A stretch of DNA of 64,000 nt from Candidatus Leptovillus gracilis. GTDB taxonomy: Bacteria; Chloroflexota; Anaerolineae; Promineifilales; Promineifilaceae. How positions within the stretch are numbered: position 1 is the first letter of the stretch; each line of letters opens with the position of its first letter. This document shows positions 1 to 9,985 of the stretch, piece by piece. The DNA lies in NCBI GenBank assembly GCA_016716065.1, contig JADJXA010000005.1:310001-374000 (forward strand), read 5' to 3'. Position numbers and translations under genes: made by a program. The notes beneath the pieces are model-generated. The model saw only the letters and a program-made list of their open reading frames with translations, searched no databases and had not been told where the DNA came from.

Positions 1-1
1 C

Positions 2-232
2 GTTCTCGTCAGCGACGAAGCCGAGGCGACTTATGGGCTGCAGCGGCTGCTGGACAAATACGCGCCGCACCTGACGCCGGGTCAGGATTATCGCCCGCCG
101 GTGGCCGAGGAGTTGAAGCGCACGGCCGTTTTCCGCCTGAACATCGAAAGCTGGAGCGGCAAAAAGAAAGAGGTCGCCGCCGATTTTCCGGGGGCATATG
201 CGTATGAATCGGCGACTGGCAAAATGGGATGA
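2..232 (+). CDS. Flavin-nucleotide-binding (pyridoxamine-5'-phosphate-oxidase-like) protein, C-terminal end
   Basis: The reading frame is already open at the window edge and runs 76 codons to a TGA at 230-232, so only the C-terminus is present. The tail has YAPHLTPGQDY, a conserved-looking ELKRTAVFRLNIESWSGKKK segment and a lysine-rich end, which resembles the last part of the split-barrel FMN-binding proteins annotated as pyridoxamine 5'-phosphate oxidase family. The stop overlaps the start of the next gene by four bases (ATGA), so the two are probably translationally coupled. The family call rests on a short segment and is tentative. Confidence 0.55.
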   Translation, partial: VLVSDEAEATYGLQRLLDKYAPHLTPGQDYRPPVAEELKRTAVFRLNIESWSGKKKEVAADFPGAYAYESATGKMG

Positions 233-900
233 CGCCAGATTCTTCGCCTCCGGCCATCCCGCCCTTTCAACTGCGCCAATGCGCCAATGATGCCTGCCGT
301 TTCCGTTTTCCGCTAACAGATAAACGCGTAACCGGTGAACGCTGTCCCGCTTGCGGCGCGGCTGCCAGGTTGGTCGCCATCTATACCAGCGCGGCGCCAC
401 CGTCGGCTGCGCCGGTTCAACGTCATGTCGAGGCGCTGCTGGACAACATTCGCAGCATCTATAACGTCGGCTCCATGCTGCGCACGGCCGATGGGGCCGG
501 GCTGCGCCACTTGCACCTGGGTGGCATCACCCCGCCGCCGGACCATCCCAAAGTGACCAAGACAGCGTTGGGCGCGGAACAGGCGGTGGGTTGGACGCGC
601 TGGAATAATGGGTTGGAAACGGCCGTTGCCCTGCAGCAGCGTGGTTATTTGTTATGGGCGTTAGAAGGCGCGCCAGACGCCGCACCGCTGTGGGCAGCAG
701 TTGTGCCGCCGCAAACCCCCATCCTGCTCATCGTCGGCAACGAAATTGCTGGCGTAGACCCCGAAATTTTGGTCCTTTGCGATAAGGTTCTCTACATCCC
801 CATGCACGGCGTTAAACATTCGCTCAACGTTGCCTCCGCCTTTGCCATCGCCGCCTACCACCTGACGCATAGTGTTGGTTTGGGTTGGCTGGTTGGTTAA
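229..900 (+). CDS. SPOUT (TrmH/SpoU-type) RNA 2'-O-methyltransferase with N-terminal zinc-ribbon-like segment
   Basis: This 223-residue protein should transfer a methyl group from SAM to a ribose 2'-OH of tRNA or rRNA. The three SpoU motifs are visible: NIRSIYNVGSMLRTAD near residues 73-88, LIVGNEIAGVDPE near 165, and IPMHGVKHSLNVASA near 187, the trefoil-knot SAM site. In front of the domain, Cys18, Cys23, Cys39 and Cys42 look like a small zinc ribbon, which simple TrmH proteins lack; it may bind RNA. The ATG overlaps the stop of the preceding gene (ATGA). The precise RNA target cannot be told from sequence. Confidence 0.85.
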   Translation: MTPDSSPPAIPPFQLRQCANDACRFRFPLTDKRVTGERCPACGAAARLVAIYTSAAPPSAAPVQRHVEALLDNIRSIYNVGSMLRTADGAGLRHLHLGGITPPPDHPKVTKTALGAEQAVGWTRWNNGLETAVALQQRGYLLWALEGAPDAAPLWAAVVPPQTPILLIVGNEIAGVDPEILVLCDKVLYIPMHGVKHSLNVASAFAIAAYHLTHSVGLGWLVG

Positions 901-901
901 A

Positions 902-1003
902 CACCGTATTCGGTAATCCGTAATCCGTATTCCGTAGTGGCGCGACCTCTGGCAAATGCTAACGGAAAACGGCATACGGACTTCGGTTTACGGCTACTAG
1001 CTA
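902..1003. repeat. Heptanucleotide-repeat spacer
   Basis: The gap between the methyltransferase and MGMT genes contains 7-bp units of the type TAATCCG/TATTCCG, followed by a partly inverted ATACGGACTTCGGTTTACGG stretch. It belongs to the repeat layer found in many gaps of this window. Confidence 0.6.
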
Positions 1004-1032
1004 ACCACCCGCAACACCTGGAGAACAACCCT

Positions 1033-1557
1033 ATGATCAACGACTTTATCACCTGGATCGGCGAACGGCCGCATGAGCGATTTCGGACAGTGTGGACGGC
1101 CGTTTCCTCGGCCGGTCTGGTGGCTGTCAGTTTATGGCCGGAGCGAGAGCGCATCGAAGCGGAAGTGGTGCGGCTGACCGGGCGCGCGCCGCTGTATGAT
1201 GTGGCCCAGACAACGGCCGTTTTGGACCAGTTAGACGAATATTGGCACGGCCGTCGGCAAACCTTCAACGTGCCCATCAACTGGGCGGTCATGACGCCAT
1301 TCCAGCAAACCGCCCTGCGCGCCGTGGCGGCCATCCCCTACGGCCAATATCTAACCTACGCCGATGTGGCCGGGCGTATCGGCCAACCCCAGGCGGTGCG
1401 CGCCGTCGGCCGGGCCAACGCCACCAACCCTATGCCGGTGATTATTCCCTGCCATCGCGTGCTAGGCAGCGACGGCCGTTTGCACGGCTACGGCGGTCCC
1501 GGTGGGCTGGAAACCAAAGCGTGGCTGCTGCGGCTGGAAGGCGCGTGGCTGCTCTAG
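1033..1557 (+). CDS. ogt: Methylated-DNA--protein-cysteine methyltransferase
   Basis: This is a 174-residue suicide enzyme that takes O6-alkyl groups from guanine onto its own cysteine. The active-site motif PCHRV is intact (Cys140 by my numbering), followed by the usual LGSDGRLHGYGGPGGLETKAW helix region. An open frame extends upstream to 937, but that part is translated heptanucleotide repeat. The ATG at 1033 has a GGAGAA ribosome-binding site nine bases upstream and begins a typical N-terminal domain (MINDFITWIG), so I start there. It contrasts with the cysteine-less relative at 43.7 kb. Confidence 0.9.
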   Translation: MINDFITWIGERPHERFRTVWTAVSSAGLVAVSLWPERERIEAEVVRLTGRAPLYDVAQTTAVLDQLDEYWHGRRQTFNVPINWAVMTPFQQTALRAVAAIPYGQYLTYADVAGRIGQPQAVRAVGRANATNPMPVIIPCHRVLGSDGRLHGYGGPGGLETKAWLLRLEGAWLL

Positions 1558-1569
1558 GAACAGCGTTCA

Positions 1570-1639
1570 GTGTTCGGTATTCAGTGCGTGGTTATCAGAA
1601 GCCGCGCTTACTGAAAACTGGTCACTGAATACTGAACAC
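1570..1639. repeat. Inverted heptamer repeat between convergent genes
   Basis: A 16-bp arm (GTGTTCGGTATTCAGT, 1570-1585) pairs with ACTGAATACTGAACAC (1624-1639) with one mismatch. Both arms are built of 7-bp units of the TTCAGTG type. The hairpin lies where the ogt and 1608-2078 genes converge and overlaps the 3' end of the latter; it could act as a bidirectional terminator, although there is no clear T-tract. Confidence 0.6.
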
Positions 1640-2078
1640 GATTTCGTGGCGTGGCCGGCTCTCGCTGCTGTCGCGCCAGGGTGATGAGCGTCCCGCCTGT
1701 TTCGGCCGGCGATGCCGGTAAGCGCTGGTAAAATGCCCGGTGATCAGGCCGGGTCCTGCCCTGGGCGTCTGTTAACGACAGACGCCAGGGGGCTTTGGTC
1801 TGGATGGTGTCGTGCAGCTCGATTTGGGTGTGCTGCGGGCCAAATTCCCAGATTTCCAGGTGTGACGGCCGTTCAAACCCCGCCGCCAACAGTGGCAGAA
1901 TCGCGCCGGGCCGTCCACGGGCTGCCTGCTGGCTTTCCCGATAATCCAGCAAAAGCACGTCGGGTCCAAATCCGGCTACCTCATAAGCCACAAAATCAAC
2001 CTGCCGATCCAGAAACCGCAAGACGTGGGGCGAAGGGATGTGCAGTCCGGCTGCGCCAGAGAAGATGAGCCTTGTCAT
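1608..2078 (-). CDS. Hypothetical protein
   Basis: The protein has 156 residues from the ATG at 2078, which has a GGAGG ribosome-binding site five bases upstream; a longer frame to 2147 lacks such a signal. I do not recognise the family. It is soluble, with no signal peptide, and has a hydrophobic core segment (VDFVAYEVAGFGPDVLLLDY) and a possible beta-rich C-terminal half. The last residues (VQYSVTSFQ) are encoded by the inverted repeat, so the natural C-terminus may have been changed by repeat insertion. No function is assigned. Confidence 0.65.
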   Translation of the reverse strand: MTRLIFSGAAGLHIPSPHVLRFLDRQVDFVAYEVAGFGPDVLLLDYRESQQAARGRPGAILPLLAAGFERPSHLEIWEFGPQHTQIELHDTIQTKAPWRLSLTDAQGRTRPDHRAFYQRLPASPAETGGTLITLARQQREPATPRNRVQYSVTSFQ

Positions 2079-2327
2079 TGCTACCTCCATGTCGGAAAAA
2101 GTCAGGACGCCCGAATAAGGGAAGTTTGGCGCTTTTTGTTCTTCCAACTTGTATTACCAGACAAGTTTAGCACATGTGTTCTATTATTTCAACCAGCAAA
2201 ACAAGCGCCTGGCCGCTGAAATGAAGCGCACCCAATGAAATACGCCCATAATCGGGAAGGCAACCCGTCTGGCGCTCTGCTATAATTCGTGGCGGTTCTC
2301 TGAGTTGATAACCATTATTGGTTGTGA

Positions 2328-3167
2328 ATGAATTCTTTATCCCCTGGCAGCAGGCTGCCCAAGAGCAGACGCATGATGCACAACGCAACGGCCGTCACCC
2401 ATTGGCTGGCTGAACGGCTCCATGACCTGACGCTGTGGCCCATCAACCTGGTGCGTGATATGCCCATCCGGTTGAGCCGACTGCTGCAAACCGTGTGGGG
2501 CGGCGCACGGGGGCTGGTTTTTCTGCTGCCAGAGTGGCGGCAGGCCTGGCGCATGGGACAAACGGCCGTCTGGCGTCGGCAAAAAATGGGCCAGGTGGCC
2601 GGTGGCCTGCACTGCCTGGTCGCCCACACGTTCGATCTGCTGGGCGGGCCGGAAATCGCCCAGTTTTTCATGCACCTATTCACCCCCACCACACCATTGA
2701 CCGGCGCGGAAATTGGCCTGATTGCCGGCGTATTGGGGCCGGAGGCGCTGCGTTTTAGCGACGTGCGCGTGGCCGAAGGCGGTTTGTTGGACCTGGTATT
2801 TAAACACAATGGCAGCCTGGCCTTCGCCACCTGGCGCACCATCAATCTGCCGCGACACGGCCGTCATAGGCGGGCCAATTTGCCTCTTGTGGTGCATGAG
2901 TTGACGCACGTTTACCAGTATGAGCGCGTGGGCACGCGCTACCTGGGCGAAGCCATTTATGCGCTTATCAAGACGCGGCGAGATTGTTACAATTACGGTG
3001 GAGTTGCCGGGTTAGACAGCGCCTGTGCCGCCGGTAGGCAATTTTGCCATTTCAACCGGGAGCAGCAAGCGCAAATCACCCAAGATTATTTCGATTTACG
3101 CGCAAAAGGTTCTGATGTGACTGCTTATGAACCGTTTATGGTCCAGGTACGCGCCGGTAAACTGTAG
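2328..3167 (+). CDS. HExxH metallopeptidase-like protein (DUF4157-like)
   Basis: This 279-residue protein has a zinc-protease signature, VVHELTHVYQYE (HELTH at residues 190-194), set in a context like DUF4157 domains, where HExxH is followed by V-x-Q. The preceding region is rich in Trp/Arg and amphipathic segments, with no clear signal peptide. The start is uncertain: ATG 2328 or the ATG pair near 2373 (MMHNATAV) are both possible. Its stop lies 41 bp inside the next gene, so the two are probably co-transcribed. Substrate is unknown; the third zinc ligand cannot be assigned with confidence. Confidence 0.6.
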   Translation: MNSLSPGSRLPKSRRMMHNATAVTHWLAERLHDLTLWPINLVRDMPIRLSRLLQTVWGGARGLVFLLPEWRQAWRMGQTAVWRRQKMGQVAGGLHCLVAHTFDLLGGPEIAQFFMHLFTPTTPLTGAEIGLIAGVLGPEALRFSDVRVAEGGLLDLVFKHNGSLAFATWRTINLPRHGRHRRANLPLVVHELTHVYQYERVGTRYLGEAIYALIKTRRDCYNYGGVAGLDSACAAGRQFCHFNREQQAQITQDYFDLRAKGSDVTAYEPFMVQVRAGKL

Positions 3168-5109
3168 TTGGCGTTGTTCTTTCTTGGCGCTGTTGCTGAC
3201 GGCCGTGCTGTTGGCCGCCTGTCGTGTGCCGGTAGAAATTGAACCGGAAACAGTGACGCCCGTGCCGCGCCCGGAAATTGCCACCGAACCGGCAACGGCC
3301 GTCATCCAACCAGAAGCCACTTATACCGGCAGCAAAGACCTGGTGGTCTGCCTGCCGCGTGAGCCAGAAACGCTGTACCGTTACGGCCGTGCCGCCCGCG
3401 TTGAAAAATCGGTGCTGCATGGCATCTACGAAAACGATTACACCCATCTTTCCTTCGCCCATCAGCCGCAGGGGTTGGTAAAACTGCCCAACCTGGCCGA
3501 CGGCGACGCCATCCGGCAGCAGGTGACGGTGAAAGCAGGCGACAGGGTGGTAGACGCCGATGGCGCGGTGATTGTGCTGGCGATGGGCGCGCGGGTGCGG
3601 CTGGCGGATGGGGAAACGGCCGTGTTCGCCGGCGCGCCGCTGGTGATGGCCCAATTGACGGCCGATTTCAGCCTGAAAGCGCGCGTGTGGGCCGATGGCG
3701 TGCCGGTCACGGCCGCCGATTCTGTCTACAGCTTCGAGCTGGCGGCCCATCCCATCACCCCCGCGCCGAAAAACAAGATTGAACGCACCGCCAGCTATAC
3801 GGCCGTAGACGAGACCAGCGTCCGCTGGGTCGGGCTGCCCGGCTTCGACGACGCCACCTACTTCACCAACTTCTGGGGGCCGCTGCCGCGCCACGCCTGG
3901 CAGCAATACACCCCTGCCGAACTGCTAACGGCCGATGTTGCCCACCGCTTCCCCTTGGGTGATGGGCCATTTCAGGTGGTAGACTGGATACAAGGCCAAT
4001 ACCTGCGCCTGGAACCCAACCCGTTTTATTACCGCGCCGTCGAGGGACTGCCCCATCTGGACAGCGTGACCTTCCGCTTTTTGCCAGACGCCGACCGGCG
4101 TCTGGCCGAAGCCCTGACCGGGGCCTGCGATATTGTCACCCAAGAAGGCGTGAACCTGAGCCAGGCTTCGTTGTTTCTGGAAGCCGAGTCCGGAGGGCTG
4201 CTAACGCCGGTCTTCCAAATTGGCACGGTGTATGAAGCCATTACCCTGGGCATTCATTCCTGGGGTAATTATGGCGACGGTTTGGGGCGACCCGACTGGT
4301 TTGAAGATGCGCGGGTGCGGCAGGGATTGGCCCTGTGTCTGAACCGGCAGGCGATGGTGGACGAGTTGTTTTACGGCCGTTCCGAAGTGATGCACAGCCA
4401 GATTCCCTCCCTCCACCCGCTCTACAGCGCCGAAATCGCCCGCTGGCCCTACGATCCGGCCACCGGCGCCGCCCTGCTAGACGCCGCCGGCTACCGTGAC
4501 GCCAATGAGGATGGCCTACGCGAAGACCCACAAACAGGCCAACCCTTTCGCATCACCTATACCACCACCACCGAATTTGCCATCAACCAATCCCTGGCCG
4601 CCATGATTCAGGCCGATTGGCGCGCCTGCGGCGTGGACGCTGAGATCAGCTTTGTGCCGGTGGGCAGTTGGTACGCCGCCGGCGAAGAAAGCCCATTATT
4701 TGGCCGCCGGTTCGACGCCGGGCAGATTGCCTGGCCAGTGGGCGAGCCGACCATGTGCCACCTGTTTGCGTCGTGGGAGATTACCGGGCCAGACGGCCGT
4801 ATCAATCCTCAAACCGGCGCGCCTTATGGCAGTTGGGATGCGCTCAACAACACCGGCTGGTGGCTGCCCCAGTTCGACGATGCCTGCCGCAAAACACGCG
4901 CGCTGCTGCCGGGAATGCCCGGCTACGAAGAAAATTTTCAGGAGACGCAGCGCCTTCTGGCCGAAAATTTGCCCATGATCCCCCTGTTCATGCGGCTAAA
5001 ACTGGCCGTCATCCGGCCTGGCGTGCGCAACTTCAACCTTGACCCCACCCAGGACTCTGAATTATGGAACTTGTTTGCGCTGGATTTGGGCAACAGCCGG
5101 GAAAATTGA
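3127..5109 (+). CDS. ABC transporter substrate-binding lipoprotein, family 5 (oligopeptide/dipeptide type)
   Basis: This 660-residue extracytoplasmic binding protein starts with a signal sequence ending in lipobox LLAAC (Cys32), so it should be anchored in the membrane. The body has the family-5 features: AYSFEL-like early segment (DSVYSFELAAHP), then YEAITLGIH, DARVRQGLALCLNRQAMVDELFYGR and a late MIPLFMRLKLAVIRPGVRNF segment. Peptide- and nickel-type transporters use such proteins. No permease or ATPase gene lies next to it, so it is an orphan or serves a transporter encoded elsewhere. The gene overlaps its upstream neighbour by 41 bp. An inserted-looking segment (residues ~110-180) with hydrophobic turns precedes the core fold. 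Confidence 0.8.
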   Translation: MNRLWSRYAPVNCSWRCSFLALLLTAVLLAACRVPVEIEPETVTPVPRPEIATEPATAVIQPEATYTGSKDLVVCLPREPETLYRYGRAARVEKSVLHGIYENDYTHLSFAHQPQGLVKLPNLADGDAIRQQVTVKAGDRVVDADGAVIVLAMGARVRLADGETAVFAGAPLVMAQLTADFSLKARVWADGVPVTAADSVYSFELAAHPITPAPKNKIERTASYTAVDETSVRWVGLPGFDDATYFTNFWGPLPRHAWQQYTPAELLTADVAHRFPLGDGPFQVVDWIQGQYLRLEPNPFYYRAVEGLPHLDSVTFRFLPDADRRLAEALTGACDIVTQEGVNLSQASLFLEAESGGLLTPVFQIGTVYEAITLGIHSWGNYGDGLGRPDWFEDARVRQGLALCLNRQAMVDELFYGRSEVMHSQIPSLHPLYSAEIARWPYDPATGAALLDAAGYRDANEDGLREDPQTGQPFRITYTTTTEFAINQSLAAMIQADWRACGVDAEISFVPVGSWYAAGEESPLFGRRFDAGQIAWPVGEPTMCHLFASWEITGPDGRINPQTGAPYGSWDALNNTGWWLPQFDDACRKTRALLPGMPGYEENFQETQRLLAENLPMIPLFMRLKLAVIRPGVRNFNLDPTQDSELWNLFALDLGNSREN

Positions 5110-5157
5110 CCGAACAGGTGAAAATCTTATAATAGCCTGTAGATTCGTGTCGTTAAG

Positions 5158-5257
5158 GCATTTTCGGAATAATAGATAAGCCTTCAATGCGAAAATGCCT
5201 CAAGCGAATTCCGAAATATATCGAATTTTCACTCGATTATTTCTCGGAATTCGCCTA
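5158..5257. repeat. 100-bp double-hairpin repeat, copy 1
   Basis: Two consecutive hairpins are visible: GCATTTTCGGAAT facing ATGCGAAAATGC, then GCGAATTCCGAAA facing CTCGGAATTCGC, with a small inner ATCGA/TCGAT stem. A second copy at 40277-40376 is about 90% identical over its whole length. Compensation in the stems suggests that structure matters. Confidence 0.8.
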
Positions 5258-5314
5258 ACAGCCTGATGGATAGATTGTGGTTGTTACAGGTGTCCAGAGA
5301 AATCTTCGCGCAAT

Positions 5315-5369
5315 TTGTAGAACGATTTTCCCAATCGTTCACTGGGCGATTGGGAAAATCGCCCTACAA
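5315..5369. repeat. Palindromic repeat (GATTTTCCCAATCG hairpin)
   Basis: GATTTTCCCAATCG (5324-5337) pairs perfectly with CGATTGGGAAAATC (5347-5360), with outer TTGTAG/CTACAA pairing at 5315-5320 and 5364-5369. It sits in the 335-bp gap before the receiver gene, which otherwise holds only the double-hairpin repeat and no gene I can support. Confidence 0.7.
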
Positions 5370-5444
5370 CCGCCGGAAAAGAGTTTTCTGGATAGCCATC
5401 TATTCCGCGACACAACAAACTGGTTTGTAGTAGAGTTATAAGCT

Positions 5445-6584
5445 ATGGCAGACGTCAAAAAAGTATTGGTAGTAGATGACCATTTTGAAATGTTGGAACT
5501 GCTGCGCTCGCTGCTGGAGCTGTCTGGCGAAGCATGCGAGGTATTGGCCGTGCCCTCGGCCGAAGAAGGGCTGCTGGAACTGCGCCGGACGCCGTTCGAC
5601 CTGGTGATCACCGATGTGCGGCTGCCAGGTATGAGCGGTTTTGATCTGGTGCGGCGCATTCAAAAATTAAACCGCGACATACCGGTCATCATGATCACCG
5701 CCTATTCTTCTTCTGAAGGGCAGAAGGAGGCGCACAGCCTGGGTGTGCTGCGTTATTTTTCCAAACCATTGGATACCGACGCCGTCTTGTTGGCGGTACA
5801 CCTGGCGCTGTATGGCGAGCCGGTGACGCCGCCGCCAACTGCTGCCAGAGCAAACGAGCGGCCTGGGCGAACGGCCGTCTCGGACAGCGTGAGCAAACGG
5901 CTGCAAACCTTACGCGCCGACACCGGGGCCACCGGTTTGCTGCTGGCGACCACTGACGGCCGTATTGTCTTTGAGTCGGCGACCAACCGGCGGCTGGATT
6001 TTGACAAACTGGCGCTGGCTCTGGGGCAGACCATCAAACAAAGTTTTGCCCTCAGCCAACATCTGGATGGCGAAATGCCCCACACCATTCAATATTACGC
6101 CGGGGAAACCATAGAGTTATATTGCGCCAACGTCGGCCTGGAGTATTTTCTGGCAATTTTCTTCGATGTGCAGTTACGGCGTGGGCGCATTGGCACGATT
6201 TGGGTCTTTACGCAGCGGGCTATCAAAGACCTGGTAGATTTATTGGCATCCGGGGGCGCAGCGCCGGCCGCTTCTGCTGCTGCCGCCGCTGTCGCCTTGA
6301 CTGCTGCTCCGCCAACCGTCAAACCCACCCAACCGACCAAAACAGCGCCGCCACCCAAGAAACAGGAACCCCCACCCGCCCTGGTGCAAAACGACGAGAT
6401 CGTGGCGATGATGCAGGCGATGTTAGACGCCCAGGCCGACGCGGAACAGGATACGGCCGTCAATACCCAACACCTGATCTTGGACACCTCCGAACTGGAA
6501 AACCTCTTCGGCGAAGACCCCCCCGCAGACCACGAGGCTGCTGACCTGGACGCCTTCTGGGATGATATGTTCAACGGTCAATAA
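5445..6584 (+). CDS. Response-regulator receiver protein with Roadblock/LC7-like domain
   Basis: The 379-residue protein begins with a complete receiver domain: acidic pair Asp11-Asp12, phospho-acceptor Asp57 in DLVITDVRLPGMSG, and YFSKPLD with the conserved lysine. Residues ~145-270 (RADTGATGLLLATTDGRIVFES ... EYFLAIFFD) resemble Roadblock/LC7 domains, which regulate small Ras-like GTPases in bacteria. An Ala/Pro-rich linker and an acidic C-terminal tail (LENLFGEDPP, AFWDDMF) follow. There is no DNA-binding domain, so output is likely protein-protein. No histidine kinase lies adjacent. The Roadblock assignment is from pattern, not search. Confidence 0.75.
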   Translation: MADVKKVLVVDDHFEMLELLRSLLELSGEACEVLAVPSAEEGLLELRRTPFDLVITDVRLPGMSGFDLVRRIQKLNRDIPVIMITAYSSSEGQKEAHSLGVLRYFSKPLDTDAVLLAVHLALYGEPVTPPPTAARANERPGRTAVSDSVSKRLQTLRADTGATGLLLATTDGRIVFESATNRRLDFDKLALALGQTIKQSFALSQHLDGEMPHTIQYYAGETIELYCANVGLEYFLAIFFDVQLRRGRIGTIWVFTQRAIKDLVDLLASGGAAPAASAAAAAVALTAAPPTVKPTQPTKTAPPPKKQEPPPALVQNDEIVAMMQAMLDAQADAEQDTAVNTQHLILDTSELENLFGEDPPADHEAADLDAFWDDMFNGQ

Positions 6585-6623
6585 CGACTCGCGCTGAAAC
6601 AGTTTTTTGCGTCCAATGAGCCG

Positions 6624-7313
6624 CTACGCGGGCTTCCGCGCAAACACCTGGTCATAATCCACCTGCCAGGGCAAGGTTTCAATTTCCGTCAAACCCATAT
6701 CAGCCAGCAGCGCCTCGAATTGGTCCACGTCCCGGTAACGGCCGACGAAGGTTTGCGCTTCCCAGCCGCGCCGCCGTGTCACCAACAGGCTGCCGCCAGG
6801 CTGCAAAACGCGCGTCATCTCATGCAGGGCAGCCGTGTCGGAGGGGAAAAATTCCAGCGCTTCCAGGCAGGTGACGCCGTGGAAGGTGTTGTCGGCAAAG
6901 GGCAGCGGCACGGCCGTTGCCCCGACCAATCCGGCGCGACGGCCGTAAGGCCGCAGTTTGTCGTTGGCAATGGCTAACATCTTGCGTGAAGGCTCCAGGG
7001 AGATGATACGGCCGTGAAACGTCGGCTCCTCCAGCAAGAAATAGGACACACGCCCCGTCCCGGCGGCTACGTCTAGCAGCATGGGGGCGGGATGATGGGG
7101 CAGGTGGTGGAGATACGGCCGTACCACAAACAACCGTTCCGCGTCGGCCTCAAACTGCTTGATGCCGTCGTATTTATCGGCTGTCAGGTCATACATCCAT
7201 ACCACCGCTCGCCGTCCCAGGTAAACCCCCTCGGTAATGACGACCAGCCAATAAGCCAGCGCCCCCAGCGCCGCCAATAAAACCAGACCGAAAAGCATCC
7301 AAAGTAATGTCAT
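6624..7313 (-). CDS. Class I SAM-dependent methyltransferase with N-terminal membrane anchor
   Basis: Residues 1-28 form one hydrophobic helix (LLWMLFGLVLLAALGALAYWLVV), so the enzyme is probably tethered to the membrane. The catalytic domain has SAM motif I (LLDVAAGTGRVS), an acidic loop (ISLEPS), and the post-motif LPFADNTFHGVTCLEALEF typical of UbiE/Coq5-like Methyltransf_11 proteins. Length is 229 residues, complete. Substrate unknown; a lipid or quinone would fit the membrane anchor, but that is inference. Confidence 0.8.
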   Translation of the reverse strand: MTLLWMLFGLVLLAALGALAYWLVVITEGVYLGRRAVVWMYDLTADKYDGIKQFEADAERLFVVRPYLHHLPHHPAPMLLDVAAGTGRVSYFLLEEPTFHGRIISLEPSRKMLAIANDKLRPYGRRAGLVGATAVPLPFADNTFHGVTCLEALEFFPSDTAALHEMTRVLQPGGSLLVTRRRGWEAQTFVGRYRDVDQFEALLADMGLTEIETLPWQVDYDQVFARKPA

Positions 7314-7360
7314 GAGTCAGGATAAAGGGTTGCGGGCGGTTGATATAAATAGTTTACGAC

Positions 7361-9071
<1,711 letters not shown>

Positions 9072-9085
<14 letters not shown>

Positions 9086-9587
9086 GGTTGTTTTCCTCGG
9101 CAGCGCGGGCGATCAAAGCCCGCAGTTCATCCAGACCTTCACCCTGGCTGGCGCTGGCGCGCATCACCGGCGCGCCCAGTTCACGGCTCAACCGCGCCGT
9201 ATCTATGACGATGCCACGTTCGGCGGCCCGGTCTGTCATGTTCAGGACGATAATGACCGGCGCGCCCAGTTCCAAAATTTGCACCGTCAGATACAGATTG
9301 CGTTCCAGGTTGGTCGCGTCCACGACAGCGACGACAAGAGACGGCCGTGCCTGCAAAATAAAGTCGCGGGCGATCACCTCCTCCGGCGAGTAGGCCGTCA
9401 GGCTGTACGCGCCCGGCAAATCTACCACCGTCACCGTCAGGTCGCCTATCTGGAAGCTGCCTTCTTTCTTCGCCACCGTCTTGCCCGGCCAGTTGCCGAC
9501 ATGCTGATTAGAGCCGGTAAGCGCGTTGAAAATTGTGCTCTTGCCGGCATTTGGGTTCCCGGCCAGAGCGATGAGCAATTGTTTCAT
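9072..9587 (-). CDS. feoB: FeoB GTPase domain (separate ORF)
   Basis: The 171-residue protein is the N-terminal G domain of FeoB: G1 GNPNAGKST, switch I NWPGKTVAKKEG, G3 VVDLPGAYSLTAYSPEE, G4 NMTD (in LNMTDRAAERG) and a G5-like SASQGEG. It ends where the spacer domain would begin, and the permease ORF starts inside its last codons. The gene lies downstream of the repressor and feoA genes, so iron-dependent control is expected. Confidence 0.9.
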
Positions 9588-9673
9588 AATCCTTTGTCGG
9601 TACTTTCGCTGTAGATTTCCCAGATGCGTAAAGCTGCCTGAACTATGCGAGAAACGAAAATCTTTGTGGGGGC

Positions 9674-9714
9674 TTCAATCCGAAATCCGAAATCCGAAAT
9701 CCACAATCACACCG
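9674..9714. repeat. Heptanucleotide repeat (TCCGAAA units)
   Basis: Three to four consecutive 7-bp units of AATCCGA type lie between feoA and the FeoB GTPase ORF, so the operon spacer itself has been expanded by the repeat. Confidence 0.7.
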
Positions 9715-9985
9715 GGGCCACCAGCAGTTTGTGGGCCATGCCGCGCCCCATGGCGATGCGCGAACCGCGCACAGAGATGAGCAGCGGGCCGCCAGCGTCT
9801 TGCACCACTTCCAGTTCCACGCCGCGCGTGATGCCCAGTTCCGCCAGCCGATGGGTGAGTTGATGACCGGCGTGAATTTCGACCAAACGCAGTTTGTGGT
9901 TGGCGGCAGCCAACGACAAGGGCACAGTAGTCGAATGGGGATGGGGGGTGATGGCCGGGTGAAACAGGTCAGTTAGATGGGTCAT
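9707..9985 (-). CDS. feoA: FeoA-family SH3-like iron transport protein
   Basis: The product is a 92-residue FeoA-like protein: the C-terminal part (IHAGHQLTHRLAELGITRGVELEVVQDAGGPLLISVRGSRIAMGRGMAHKLLV) has the typical LGI-x-G-x-x-V and RG-x-x-IALG pattern. FeoA is thought to support FeoB through protein contacts. I chose the ATG at 9985 because it overlaps the repressor stop; a longer frame to 10015 is possible. The N-terminal 30 residues are unusual, with several His and Pro (HPAITPHPHS), possibly metal-binding. Confidence 0.8.
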   Translation of the reverse strand: MTHLTDLFHPAITPHPHSTTVPLSLAAANHKLRLVEIHAGHQLTHRLAELGITRGVELEVVQDAGGPLLISVRGSRIAMGRGMAHKLLVAPV

